A DNA stretch of 6,577 nucleotides from Syntrophomonadaceae bacterium (GTDB taxonomy: Bacteria; Bacillota; Syntrophomonadia; Syntrophomonadales; Syntrophomonadaceae). Each line of letters begins with the position of its first letter. The first letter of the stretch is position 1. Shown here piece by piece: positions 1-5,803 of this stretch. Under the pieces are notes generated by a model. The model ran no database searches and was not told the origin of the DNA. It saw only the letters and a program-made list of their open reading frames with translations. A program made the translations under genes and the position numbers. The stretch lies in the NCBI GenBank assembly GCA_031265005.1, contig JAISDD010000185.1, positions 1 to 6,577 on the forward strand, in the 5' to 3' direction.

Positions 1-741
1 GTGGCCGGCACCAATGATGTAGGAAGTATGCACATAAATCGCACCATAAACGGAATCGCGGCGGGAGCTAAAATCAAAGCGGTGGTTGCTGGCTCGGAAA
101 CCACTGAAGTTTACCCGCATATGGAGTACGTGGTGCTGGAAGACAGCCCGCTTAAGGAAGGCACGGACATTATAGGGAAAAAGGTGGGTATAGTCGCTTT
201 AGGCGGCTGCAACGAATATACTCCGTATGAATATTTAAAAAAGTACACTGGGGTAACAGACCCGAAAAACCAGTTTGAAATAGTAACAGTTCCCAACGGC
301 AATGAAGAAACAGTCCTGCGTACCGGGCAAGTGGACGTCATAGGTATTCACGGCTTGGTTGAAGAGGTGTTTTCTCCCGGCGGCGTCAGAGTTTTATTTG
401 ATGATTATGATGTGTGGGAAGGAATAGGGGGCGCAACTCCGTTCTACTTCCGGACGGATTTCATAGAAGAAAATCCTGATGCGGTAAGGCGCTTTGTCAG
501 CGCTATGGCCAGAGCCGGCAACTGGGCTAACGATAATCGTGAGGAAGCAAGAAAACTTCATGCTGAAAGATTGGGTGTTGATTTAGGCAGGGTATCTTCG
601 ATGTATACCGCCAAAGACGGAATTATTAAGCCGGAAAGTATTCAAGTGTGGATCGATACTTTGAAAGAATATGGAGAGGTTAAAGCGGATATACCATTGG
701 AAACGGTTTATACTAATGAATTCAATGAATTCGCCCAATAA
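1..741 (+). CDS. ABC transporter substrate-binding protein, NitT/TauT (SsuA-like) family, 5'-truncated
   Basis: This is the C-terminal 246 residues of a periplasmic-type solute receptor for an ABC importer. The family takes up nitrate, taurine, alkanesulfonates, thiamine precursors and similar small molecules; the ligand cannot be read from the sequence. The frame is open at base 1, and the first residues (AGTNDVGSM, then GIAAGAKIKAVVAG at about 18-31) match the middle of the first lobe. The signal peptide and N-terminus therefore lie outside the window, and the GTG at base 1 is not a real start. Family marks are the IIGKKVGIVALGG stretch (about 57-69), typical of the 'DLkGKkVgv' segment, and the LRTGQVDVIG stretch (about 106-115). 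The ATPase gene follows after about 40 bases with no terminator between, so the two are cotranscribed. No permease gene lies between them. Family assignment is firm; substrate is unknown. Confidence 0.85.
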   Translation: MAGTNDVGSMHINRTINGIAAGAKIKAVVAGSETTEVYPHMEYVVLEDSPLKEGTDIIGKKVGIVALGGCNEYTPYEYLKKYTGVTDPKNQFEIVTVPNGNEETVLRTGQVDVIGIHGLVEEVFSPGGVRVLFDDYDVWEGIGGATPFYFRTDFIEENPDAVRRFVSAMARAGNWANDNREEARKLHAERLGVDLGRVSSMYTAKDGIIKPESIQVWIDTLKEYGEVKADIPLETVYTNEFNEFAQ

Positions 742-768
742 ATAACGTCAGCGTTCAGTAATTTTTAA

Positions 769-774
769 AAGGAG
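769..774 (+). promoter_or_regulatory. Ribosome binding site deciding the ATPase start
   Basis: The AAGGAG sequence lies only 3 bases before the ATG at 778 but 9 bases before the in-frame GTG at 784. The spacing favours GTG 784 as the true start, shortening the protein by two residues. Confidence 0.55.
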
Positions 775-783
775 ACAATGAAA

Positions 784-1668
784 GTGGAGAGCAGCGCTTT
801 AAGAGAAGACCATCCCAGCCCGTACAATATCCAAATTAAAAATGTCCGGCGGATTTATAAGATTAATAACAAGAACAATAAAAAAGAAAAAGGTCTTTTT
901 ACCGCTATTGATAATTTTAATTTAGACGTAAAATATGGAGAATTTTTAACGATTGTAGGACCTAGCGGTTGCGGAAAATCAACCCTGCTGGACCTTATTT
1001 CCGGTCTGGCGTTACCGGATGAAGGATCAATTTACATAGACGGGAAAGAAATAACCGGGCCGGCTCTGGACAGAGGCTTTGTGATGCAAGGATACGCCTT
1101 ATTTCCCTGGCGTACAGTCACTCAAAATGTTCAATTTGGACTAGAAATACAAAAGGTAGAAAAGAAAGAGCGGCAGCGCATAGCGCAGGACTATATAGAA
1201 CTGGTAGGTTTAGCCGGGTTTGAAGACCGGTTTCCCTACGAATTGTCAGGGGGCATGAAGCAGCGAGTCGCCATCGCGAGGGCTTTGGCCTATAATCCTA
1301 AGGTTTTGCTGATGGATGAACCGTTTGCCGCGGTGGACGCTCAAACCAGAGAACTGCTGCAGGAAGAATTATTGCGTATTTGGGAGCAAACTCATAAGAC
1401 AGTCGTTTTTATAACGCACAGTATCGATGAAGCTGTGTTTTTAGCGCAGAGAGTGGTGGTTATGAGCAGTAATCCGGGAAGTGTCAAAGAAATGATAGAC
1501 GTCGACCTGCCTATCCCCAGAAAATTAGGTGATATAAAAATATCTCCCGATTTTAATTGGATTGTTCATAAAGTATGGAAATCTCTTCATAATGAAGAGG
1601 ACGATCCGGTGCATATAAGTGATAAGCGCAGTCTGGAAGAAGAAATAGATCCGAATACGGTCATATAA
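784..1668 (+). CDS. ABC transporter ATP-binding protein, NitT/TauT (SsuB/TauB-like) family
   Basis: This is the cytoplasmic ATPase that would drive import of the ligand bound by the upstream receptor. In the 294-residue form from GTG 784 (an ATG at 778 is the alternative) all ATPase motifs are present. They are Walker A GPSGCGKST (59-67), the Q-loop glutamine in FVMQGYALFPW (Q102), the signature LSGGMKQR (154-161), Walker B VLLMDEP (174-180), the D-loop AAVD, and the switch histidine in FITHSIDEA (H212). The FPWRTV stretch after the Q-loop is typical of the SsuB/TauB/NrtD group. A lysine- and asparagine-rich insert (about residues 28-37) separates the first strands, and an acidic tail of about 25 residues extends beyond the usual end; neither has a known role. 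The next gene begins about 20 bases downstream, so it belongs to the same transcription unit. The partner permease is not visible. The protein looks intact and active. Confidence 0.93.
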   Translation: MESSALREDHPSPYNIQIKNVRRIYKINNKNNKKEKGLFTAIDNFNLDVKYGEFLTIVGPSGCGKSTLLDLISGLALPDEGSIYIDGKEITGPALDRGFVMQGYALFPWRTVTQNVQFGLEIQKVEKKERQRIAQDYIELVGLAGFEDRFPYELSGGMKQRVAIARALAYNPKVLLMDEPFAAVDAQTRELLQEELLRIWEQTHKTVVFITHSIDEAVFLAQRVVVMSSNPGSVKEMIDVDLPIPRKLGDIKISPDFNWIVHKVWKSLHNEEDDPVHISDKRSLEEEIDPNTVI

Positions 1669-1675
1669 AAACGTT

Positions 1676-1680
1676 AGGAG
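1676..1680 (+). promoter_or_regulatory. Ribosome binding site deciding the NifX-like start
   Basis: AGGAG sits 8 bases before the ATG at 1689, ideal spacing. The GTG at 1680 that would extend the frame overlaps this site, so it is not the start. Confidence 0.7.
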
Positions 1681-1688
1681 TGGGGAAA

Positions 1689-2105
1689 ATGCCGAGAGTG
1701 GCAGTTGGCAGTACGGACGGCGTCGTAATAGATGAGCATTTTGGCAGAGCGGAGTTTTTTTATATTTATGAAGTAAAAGAGCACGAATGGTATAACTTGG
1801 TAGAAAAACGCTTTGTTCAAGGAGGCCCGCAGCAAGTAGCGGAAATGCTTGCGGATGTAAAAGTAGTTTTGGTCAAACAGTTGGGGCCTCATGCTGAAGA
1901 AGAACTTAGAAAAAGAAAAATTATAGGGCTAAAGGTAGAAGGGTCGGTGGAAAAAGCCCTCAAAGCTTATGCAAGACGCGGCAAGTTAATTAATTGCTTA
2001 GAAGAATACTACACTGCCGTGTCTTATGAGAAAGCCGAAAAACGCGAAAATTGCCCATTACGAGCTTTGAAAGATATTACCGCAGACCCCAAATTTATAC
2101 ATTAA
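1689..2105 (+). CDS. NifX/NifB C-terminal-like iron-molybdenum cofactor-binding protein
   Basis: This 138-residue protein matches the dinitrogenase FeMo-cofactor biosynthesis domain family (NifX, NafY, VnfX, C-terminal domain of NifB). These small ribonuclease-H-like domains bind or shuttle NifB-co or FeMo-co type clusters. The marks are an N-terminal strand VAVGSTDG (4-11), the motif DEHFGRAEFFYIYEV (15-29) with the typical HFG and its histidine (H17), and the later VVLVKQLGPHAEEEL (59-73) and VEGSVEKALKAY (83-94) segments. Two cysteines (C103, C122) lie in the C-terminal part, beyond the usual domain core. It follows the ATPase by about 20 bases and precedes a NifB-like radical SAM gene by 13 bases. 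Together the two reproduce, as separate proteins, the two domains fused in many NifB proteins. A role as carrier or acceptor for the cluster made by the next gene is inferred. It could instead belong to the broad NifX-like family of non-diazotrophs, whose function is unsettled. Confidence 0.85.
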   Translation: MPRVAVGSTDGVVIDEHFGRAEFFYIYEVKEHEWYNLVEKRFVQGGPQQVAEMLADVKVVLVKQLGPHAEEELRKRKIIGLKVEGSVEKALKAYARRGKLINCLEEYYTAVSYEKAEKRENCPLRALKDITADPKFIH

Positions 2106-2118
2106 GAGGTGAAAGAAA

Positions 2119-2982
2119 TTGCTGAGAACAAAGAACTCAGTAAAAGAAGTGCATCCATGTTTTGGAGCCAGGGCGAATAGAGGGAGGATACATCTGCCGA
2201 TTTGCCCTTCATGTAATATCCAATGCGCTTTTTGCCGGCGCTCCATAAATAAGGATGAAAACAGGCCCGGAGTAGCTTCTTTTATACTTACTGTGGATAA
2301 AGTAAACCAGTACATAAGCGACGCGCTTCAGATGTGTCCGGAAATAAGTGTGGTGGGTGTAGCCGGGCCCGGCGAATCGTTAATCGGGGAAAATCTTATA
2401 AAAGCTTTTAAAAGCGTAGGAAAAGAGTTCCCCCAGCTGTTGAAGTGCATGAGTACTAACGGGTTGCTTCTGAATGAAAAAGCGGATGAGCTTATTGAAG
2501 TGGGGGTAGATACTTTAACAGTTACTGTAAATGCTATAGATCCGGAGATATTGGCTAAAATTGTTATGGGGATCTATTACAAGGGAAAACGCTATGAAGG
2601 GACTGAAGCAGCGGCTTTATTAATCGAAAACCAGATTAAGGGAATAAAGAAAATGGCGGCTTCCGGGGTTACTATAAAAATTAACACAGTATTAATTCCG
2701 GAAATAAATCAAGATCATATTTATTCTGTAGCCAATAAGGTGAGTTCATTGGGAGCCGATTTATATAATATTATTCCTTTGATACCTCAGTACCGTTTGA
2801 GCCATTTAAATCCTCCCTCGTGTCAGGAAATTGACAGAGCCAGGGAAGTGGCTTCCGAACATGTTGACGTATTCAGGCATTGCCAGCATTGCCGGGCGGA
2901 CGCTGTTGGAATACCGGGCGTTAATGACTTTGCCGGTAAAATATTTTTGGAACGCGCGGAAGAAACTTTTTCGCACGGATAA
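2119..2982 (+). CDS. nifB: NifB-like radical SAM protein (NifB-co-type cluster synthesis)
   Basis: This 287-residue protein resembles the radical SAM core of NifB, which fuses two [4Fe-4S] clusters and inserts a SAM-derived carbide to form NifB-co, the precursor of nitrogenase cofactors. The start is TTG, 7 bases after AGAGGTG. Visible marks are HPC (12-14), RIHLP before the SAM-cluster motif C32-x3-C36-x2-C39, the ENRPGV stretch (47-52), AGPGE (82-86), KCMSTNGL (109-116, with C110), TVTVNAIDPEI (134-144), and the C-terminal RHCQHCRADAVG (253-264, with C255 and C258). These match NifB closely, well beyond a generic radical SAM protein. The NifX-like C-terminal domain of proteobacterial NifB is absent but is encoded by the gene just upstream. 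No cysteine occurs between C39 and C73, so the extra cysteine that canonical NifB carries just after the SAM motif is missing; an unusual C29 precedes the motif. It may be a true NifB or a divergent NifB-like enzyme serving another nitrogenase-family system. Confidence 0.85.
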   Translation: MLRTKNSVKEVHPCFGARANRGRIHLPICPSCNIQCAFCRRSINKDENRPGVASFILTVDKVNQYISDALQMCPEISVVGVAGPGESLIGENLIKAFKSVGKEFPQLLKCMSTNGLLLNEKADELIEVGVDTLTVTVNAIDPEILAKIVMGIYYKGKRYEGTEAAALLIENQIKGIKKMAASGVTIKINTVLIPEINQDHIYSVANKVSSLGADLYNIIPLIPQYRLSHLNPPSCQEIDRAREVASEHVDVFRHCQHCRADAVGIPGVNDFAGKIFLERAEETFSHG

Positions 2983-3009
2983 AATTATTTTTCTCAGACC
3001 CAAAATTAA

Positions 3010-3044
3010 GGAGCCGCGTTGACTTTAAATTTCAGCACGGCTCC
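3010..3044. terminator. Bidirectional hairpin terminator between convergent nifB-like and crotonase genes
   Basis: GGAGCCG (3010-3016) pairs with CGGCTCC (3038-3044). After one C/A mismatch the inner GTTGA (3018-3022) pairs with TCAGC (3032-3036, one G-U), giving about 12 pairs and a 9-base loop. The plus-strand tail is only moderately T-rich (GCTTCTTT). On the minus strand the stem is followed by TTAATTTT. It lies between two converging stop codons, so it probably ends both transcripts. Confidence 0.75.
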
Positions 3045-3079
3045 GCTTCTTTACATTGATTTAATGACTAAGTAAGTAT

Positions 3080-3877
3080 TTATTCGCCTTTAAAGACCGG
3101 TTTGCGTTTTTCAATGAAAGCCTGCATACCTTCTTTTTGGTCTTTGGTTCCATAACACATTGACCAGCCGTGAGTTTCAATGATAGTTCCCTGGTCGGCG
3201 CTGCAGTTCCAAGCGGCGTTTAGAGCTTCTTTGGCAAGCCTTAAAGAAAACAGCGGTTTCGAGGCTAGTTTTCTGGCTAATTTCATCGTTTCTTCTTTAA
3301 GGTCCGCTAGGGGAACAACTTTATTAACGATACCCAGGTCGAGAGCGGTCTGAGCGTCAAATGTTTCGCCTAAGAAAACCAATTCTTTAGCTTTGGACAA
3401 AGACATTAACTGGGGAAGGCGCTGAGTAGCTCCCGCACCTGGAAATATTCCGACATTAATTTCCGGAAGAGCAAATTTAGCGTTATCGGCGGCAATTTTC
3501 AGATCATGCGCTAAAACGTTTTCCAAGCCTCCGCCCATACATATTCCTGCCACCATGGCTATGGTAGGTTTGGCCATATTCTGCAACAAAAATGAACTTT
3601 CACGCGATCTGTCTATGAAAAGTCTCGCGTCTTTAACTCCATAATTAGCAAAAGCCTTTAAATCTCCTCCAGCACAAAAAGCTCGATCATTACCAGTGGT
3701 TATAACAACTTTAACACCAGGATCAGCAATAACTTCTTTGTAAATTTCATTCTTTTCCAGATTAAGAGGCGCGTGAATAGCGTTTAAAGCGTCTGGGCGA
3801 TTATGCTGAATGATAGCAATACCATCTTCATCAACAGTTACGATCATAAATTCATATTTCTTATCCCTGTATGACAT
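3080..3877 (-). CDS. Enoyl-CoA hydratase/isomerase (crotonase) family protein
   Basis: This 265-residue protein is a crotonase-fold enzyme, most likely hydrating short-chain 2-enoyl-CoA to 3-hydroxyacyl-CoA in beta-oxidation or butyrate-type metabolism. The CoA-binding and oxyanion-hole segments are AFCAGGDL (66-73) and VAGICMGGGLE (109-119). Both catalytic glutamates of the hydratases are in place: E119 in the GGGLE stretch and E139 in FALPEINVGIFPGAGATQRL. The C-terminal EGMQAFIEKRKPVF stretch is the usual ending, and length is normal for the family. The start chosen is ATG 3877, 11 bases after GGAGG; a TTG two codons upstream (3883) lies 5 bases from the same site and is the alternative. 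No thiolase, hydroxyacyl-CoA dehydrogenase or acyl-CoA dehydrogenase gene is nearby, so pathway and chain length are not fixed by context. Other crotonase activities (isomerase, dehydratase) remain possible, though the two glutamates favour a hydratase. Confidence 0.87.
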   Translation of the reverse strand: MSYRDKKYEFMIVTVDEDGIAIIQHNRPDALNAIHAPLNLEKNEIYKEVIADPGVKVVITTGNDRAFCAGGDLKAFANYGVKDARLFIDRSRESSFLLQNMAKPTIAMVAGICMGGGLENVLAHDLKIAADNAKFALPEINVGIFPGAGATQRLPQLMSLSKAKELVFLGETFDAQTALDLGIVNKVVPLADLKEETMKLARKLASKPLFSLRLAKEALNAAWNCSADQGTIIETHGWSMCYGTKDQKEGMQAFIEKRKPVFKGE

Positions 3878-3888
3878 AAACAACCAAT

Positions 3889-3895
3889 CCTCCTT
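3889..3895 (-). promoter_or_regulatory. Ribosome binding site of the crotonase gene
   Basis: The AAGGAGG sequence on the minus strand is a near-perfect match to the 16S rRNA tail. It serves either ATG 3877 (11 bases) or TTG 3883 (5 bases). It overlaps the TAA stop of a possible 15-codon leader ORF (3894-3941). Confidence 0.8.
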
Positions 3896-3941
3896 AATTA
3901 ACCAGATATACTACAAAGGTAATTTTGAAATACGAAAACAC
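3894..3941 (-). other. Possible leader peptide ORF upstream of the crotonase gene
   Basis: A second strong AAAGGAGG sequence (3946-3953, minus strand) lies about 60 bases upstream of the crotonase ribosome binding site. Four bases after it, a GTG opens a 15-codon frame (MFSYFKITFVVYLVN) whose TAA overlaps the crotonase ribosome binding site. An overlapping ATG at 3943, only 2 bases from the site, would give a 10-codon peptide instead. Such an arrangement would allow translational coupling or leader-peptide control. It could equally be chance or the relic of an older start region. No attenuator hairpin was seen. Confidence 0.25.
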
Positions 3942-4042
3942 ATATCCTCCTTTCCGCGTTTATTTTGAGTTGTAATAGAAACGAAAATAAATTAGATATA
4001 ATTTAAAGTAGTAACATAATAAAAATTTGCGGGCACGATTCA

Positions 4043-4393
4043 TTAATTAGGAATAATCGCTATTTTGGGGGCTTCTCCCCATAGCCTTTCCAGATCATAA
4101 TGATTTCTTTTTTCCGCGCAAAAAATGTGTAATATGGCTGAATTATAATCGCTGATAATCCAAGTACCTTCCTGGTAACCTTCGCGTCGCAAAGGAAAAA
4201 TTTCTAGCAGGGATAATTTGTTGTTAACATTGTCAGAGATGCTTTGTACATGTTTGGGATTGCGGCCGGAAGTAATTATGAAATATTCTGTCAATGAAGT
4301 TAAATTTCGAACGTCTAGAACCACTATATCGTCTGCTTTTTCATCCGAACAACAGTCAGTTATATGTTTAATTAACTCGTTGTCGCTAATCAA
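4043..4393 (-). CDS. rsfS: Ribosomal silencing factor RsfS (Iojap/YbeB family)
   Basis: This 116-residue protein matches RsfS, which binds ribosomal protein uL14 on the large subunit and blocks subunit joining, lowering translation during starvation or stationary phase. Family marks are the VVLDVRNLTSLTEYFIITSG segment (24-43), GTWIISDYNSAILHIF (76-91, corresponding to the usual W-DY-HiF signature) and YDLERLW (99-105). Length is typical. The start is TTG 4393, 6 bases after GGAGG (4400-4404, minus strand); no nearby ATG fits better. It is the last gene of the nadD-yqeK-rsfS group, 56 bases after the yqeK stop, and this gene order is common in Firmicutes. A pair of cysteines (C14, C15) near the N-terminus has no known role. 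Identification is firm. Confidence 0.93.
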   Translation of the reverse strand: MISDNELIKHITDCCSDEKADDIVVLDVRNLTSLTEYFIITSGRNPKHVQSISDNVNNKLSLLEIFPLRREGYQEGTWIISDYNSAILHIFCAEKRNHYDLERLWGEAPKIAIIPN

Positions 4394-4399
4394 TAGAAT

Positions 4400-4404
4400 C
4401 CTCC
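4400..4404 (-). promoter_or_regulatory. Ribosome binding site for the TTG start of rsfS
   Basis: GGAGG on the minus strand, 6 bases before TTG 4393, supports the non-ATG start. Confidence 0.75.
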
Positions 4405-4449
4405 TAGCTTAGATATCTTTCTAGTTTCAACAGCTTTTATAAGTGCTGT

Positions 4450-5037
4450 TTACTTATTTTGAATCATTCGAAAAAAATGATTATATACTATTATGCTTCG
4501 CGGATGAATAATAGTTTTTTGCACAATACAGTTTATTATTGTTGATTCTAGGCTATAAAGCATAGCTTCGTCAAGCCCCTTGTAAGAAATTTCACGCAAT
4601 TGCCTGGTTTCCGGGTGGCGGCGCCCAGGTTCAATCTTATCCGCCAGATAAACTATTTTACTCAAGGTGCTCATATCAAGGCCGCCTAAAGTATGATAAC
4701 TTATAGCCTGCAATATTTCAGGGTCGTTTATGTTGTAATGAAGCTGCGCCAAGTAAGCTCCCACTGGAGCGTGAAGAAGCTGCGGCATTTCTTTTTCTAC
4801 AGCGTTGGACAGCAAATCATTTTCCCAAGCAACTTGCAATAAATCTTCGTTTTCAATACCTTTGGCGTAGTCGTGCAACAAAGCGGCGCAATATGCTTTT
4901 CCTTCGTCGAATTTATAATGAGCCGCTAATTCTGCGGCGGCTTGCGCGGTTGATATGGAGTGGACGTACAATTTAGAATTCATTCGCTGGTTAAGGTCTT
5001 CTTTCATGAAAGCATAATCTAGCATAATTGTCATCAT
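4450..5037 (-). CDS. yqeK: YqeK family HD-domain symmetrical Ap4A hydrolase
   Basis: This protein of up to 195 residues is an HD-superfamily metal-dependent phosphohydrolase of the YqeK type. Members hydrolyse diadenosine tetraphosphate symmetrically to two ADP, limiting an alarmone-like nucleotide. The metal-site residues are visible in order: H26 (YVHSIS), the HD pair H55-D56 (LLHDYAK), H89 (LLHAPVGA), H115 (ISYHTLGG) and D133 (YLADKIEPGR). The ADKIEPGR stretch is characteristic of YqeK. The first ATG (5037) overlaps the nadD stop as ATGA, suggesting translational coupling. A GAAGGA at 5038-5043 abuts it, so the ATGs at 5034 (3 bases away) or 5025 (12 bases away) are possible real starts. 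The protein would lose at most four residues. It sits between nadD and rsfS, the usual place in Firmicutes. Confidence 0.92.
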   Translation of the reverse strand: MMTIMLDYAFMKEDLNQRMNSKLYVHSISTAQAAAELAAHYKFDEGKAYCAALLHDYAKGIENEDLLQVAWENDLLSNAVEKEMPQLLHAPVGAYLAQLHYNINDPEILQAISYHTLGGLDMSTLSKIVYLADKIEPGRRHPETRQLREISYKGLDEAMLYSLESTIINCIVQKTIIHPRSIIVYNHFFRMIQNK

Positions 5038-5651
5038 TCCTTCGTGTATAAGTTATTAGCGTAAATGTAACTCTCTACAGTATCAGGCAATAAATACTTA
5101 ATCGGCTTTTTTTCAGCAATTCTTTGCCGTATCAAGCTGGAAGATATATCTATAGCTGGTATTTCAAGATGTATTACCTTTGACCAAAATGTAACAGGCA
5201 AATCTGTTGATGATTTATAAGCTTCATTGATATTGAAACCGGGCCTGGTTACCGCGATAAAATTACAAAGGGAAGCAATTTGCTGATAATTTTTCCAGCT
5301 TTTAATCAACAGCAAAGCGTCCGCGCCCATAATAAAAAAAATCGGGCTATGAGGATAAAGCGATTGTAAAGATTTTATAGTATCCACTGTGTAAGAAAGT
5401 CCCTCACGATGTATTTCGAGTTCGGAAACCTCAAAATACTCATTGTCAGCGGCAGCTAATTTTACCATCTTCAATCTATGTGATTTATCCGCAAAACTAA
5501 GACCTTCTTTATGCGGAGGCTGGGCAGCTGGAACTAAAATTATACGTTCTAATCTAAAAGCGCTGCGCGCGCATTCAGCCGCTAATAAATGACCGTAATG
5601 AATAGGGTCAAACGTTCCTCCCAGTATGCCAATAGTTTGCTTATGCTCCAT
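5034..5651 (-). CDS. nadD: Nicotinate-nucleotide adenylyltransferase NadD
   Basis: NadD transfers AMP from ATP to nicotinate mononucleotide, giving deamido-NAD, an essential step of NAD synthesis in the cytoplasm. The nucleotidyltransferase motif GGTFDPIHYGH (11-21) with H18 and H21 is complete. SYTVDT (86-91), GADALL (109-114) and the C-terminal ISSSLIR motif (169-175) are also present. The 205-residue length is typical. The start is ATG 5651. The frame can be extended to GTG 5666, but that codon lies inside the ribosome binding site AGGTGAGG and so cannot be the start. The stop overlaps the yqeK start by 4 bases. In many Firmicutes proA lies directly upstream in the same direction. Here a divergent gene separates them, so nadD must have its own promoter in the AT-rich gap. 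Confidence 0.95.
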   Translation of the reverse strand: MEHKQTIGILGGTFDPIHYGHLLAAECARSAFRLERIILVPAAQPPHKEGLSFADKSHRLKMVKLAAADNEYFEVSELEIHREGLSYTVDTIKSLQSLYPHSPIFFIMGADALLLIKSWKNYQQIASLCNFIAVTRPGFNINEAYKSSTDLPVTFWSKVIHLEIPAIDISSSLIRQRIAEKKPIKYLLPDTVESYIYANNLYTKE

Positions 5652-5660
5652 AATATAATA

Positions 5661-5668
5661 CCTCACCT
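5661..5668 (-). promoter_or_regulatory. Ribosome binding site deciding the nadD start
   Basis: AGGTGAGG on the minus strand combines AGGTGA and GAGG matches to the 16S rRNA tail. The GAGG part ends 9 bases before ATG 5651. It contains the upstream GTG, which excludes that codon as start. Confidence 0.75.
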
Positions 5669-5675
5669 AACTTAT

Positions 5676-5750
5676 ATTATATTTTAATAAATATTTTTAA
5701 AATAGCCTATTCTTTTAACGATAAAAAATAAAAACAGTTATAATTATAAT
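5676..5750. promoter_or_regulatory. Candidate divergent promoter region for nadD and the cysteine-rich gene
   Basis: This is the very AT-rich gap between two divergent genes. For the plus strand, TTAACG (5715-5720) and TATAAT (5739-5744) are 18 bases apart, a fair housekeeping-type promoter with a leader of about 50 bases. The 12-base palindrome TTATAATTATAA (5738-5749) also puts a TATAAT (5743-5748) on the minus strand, as does 5676-5681. The latter would start transcription almost on the nadD ribosome binding site. No convincing minus-strand -35 box was found. In such AT-rich DNA, -10 matches arise easily. Confidence 0.4.
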
Positions 5751-5803
5751 TAATGAAATAAAAACACTTCCTGTTATCAAGTATATATCACAGGAGAGCA
5801 TAA

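Noticed and set aside
111..341. Minus-strand open frame inside the substrate-binding protein gene
   Set aside because: It is fully antisense to a well-supported coding region and has no recognisable protein motif.
859..893. A-rich tract coding for a lysine/asparagine-rich stretch in the ATPase, considered as a programmed slippage site
   Set aside because: The reading frame continues intact through all ATPase motifs, and no alternative frame product is visible. It is a low-complexity surface insert.
1674..1892. Minus-strand open frame over the NifX-like gene
   Set aside because: It is a shadow frame of the NifX-like gene with no motif of its own.
2806..3022. Open frames on both strands overlapping the end of the NifB-like gene and the terminator
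   Set aside because: They are shadows of the NifB-like gene with no family resemblance, and they run into the terminator hairpin.
4429..4450. Inverted repeat AACAGC/GCTGTT between yqeK and rsfS, considered as a terminator or attenuator
   Set aside because: Only six pairs with a 10-base loop, overlapping the yqeK stop codon, and not followed by a T tract on the minus strand. Probably no terminator; rsfS likely stays in the operon.
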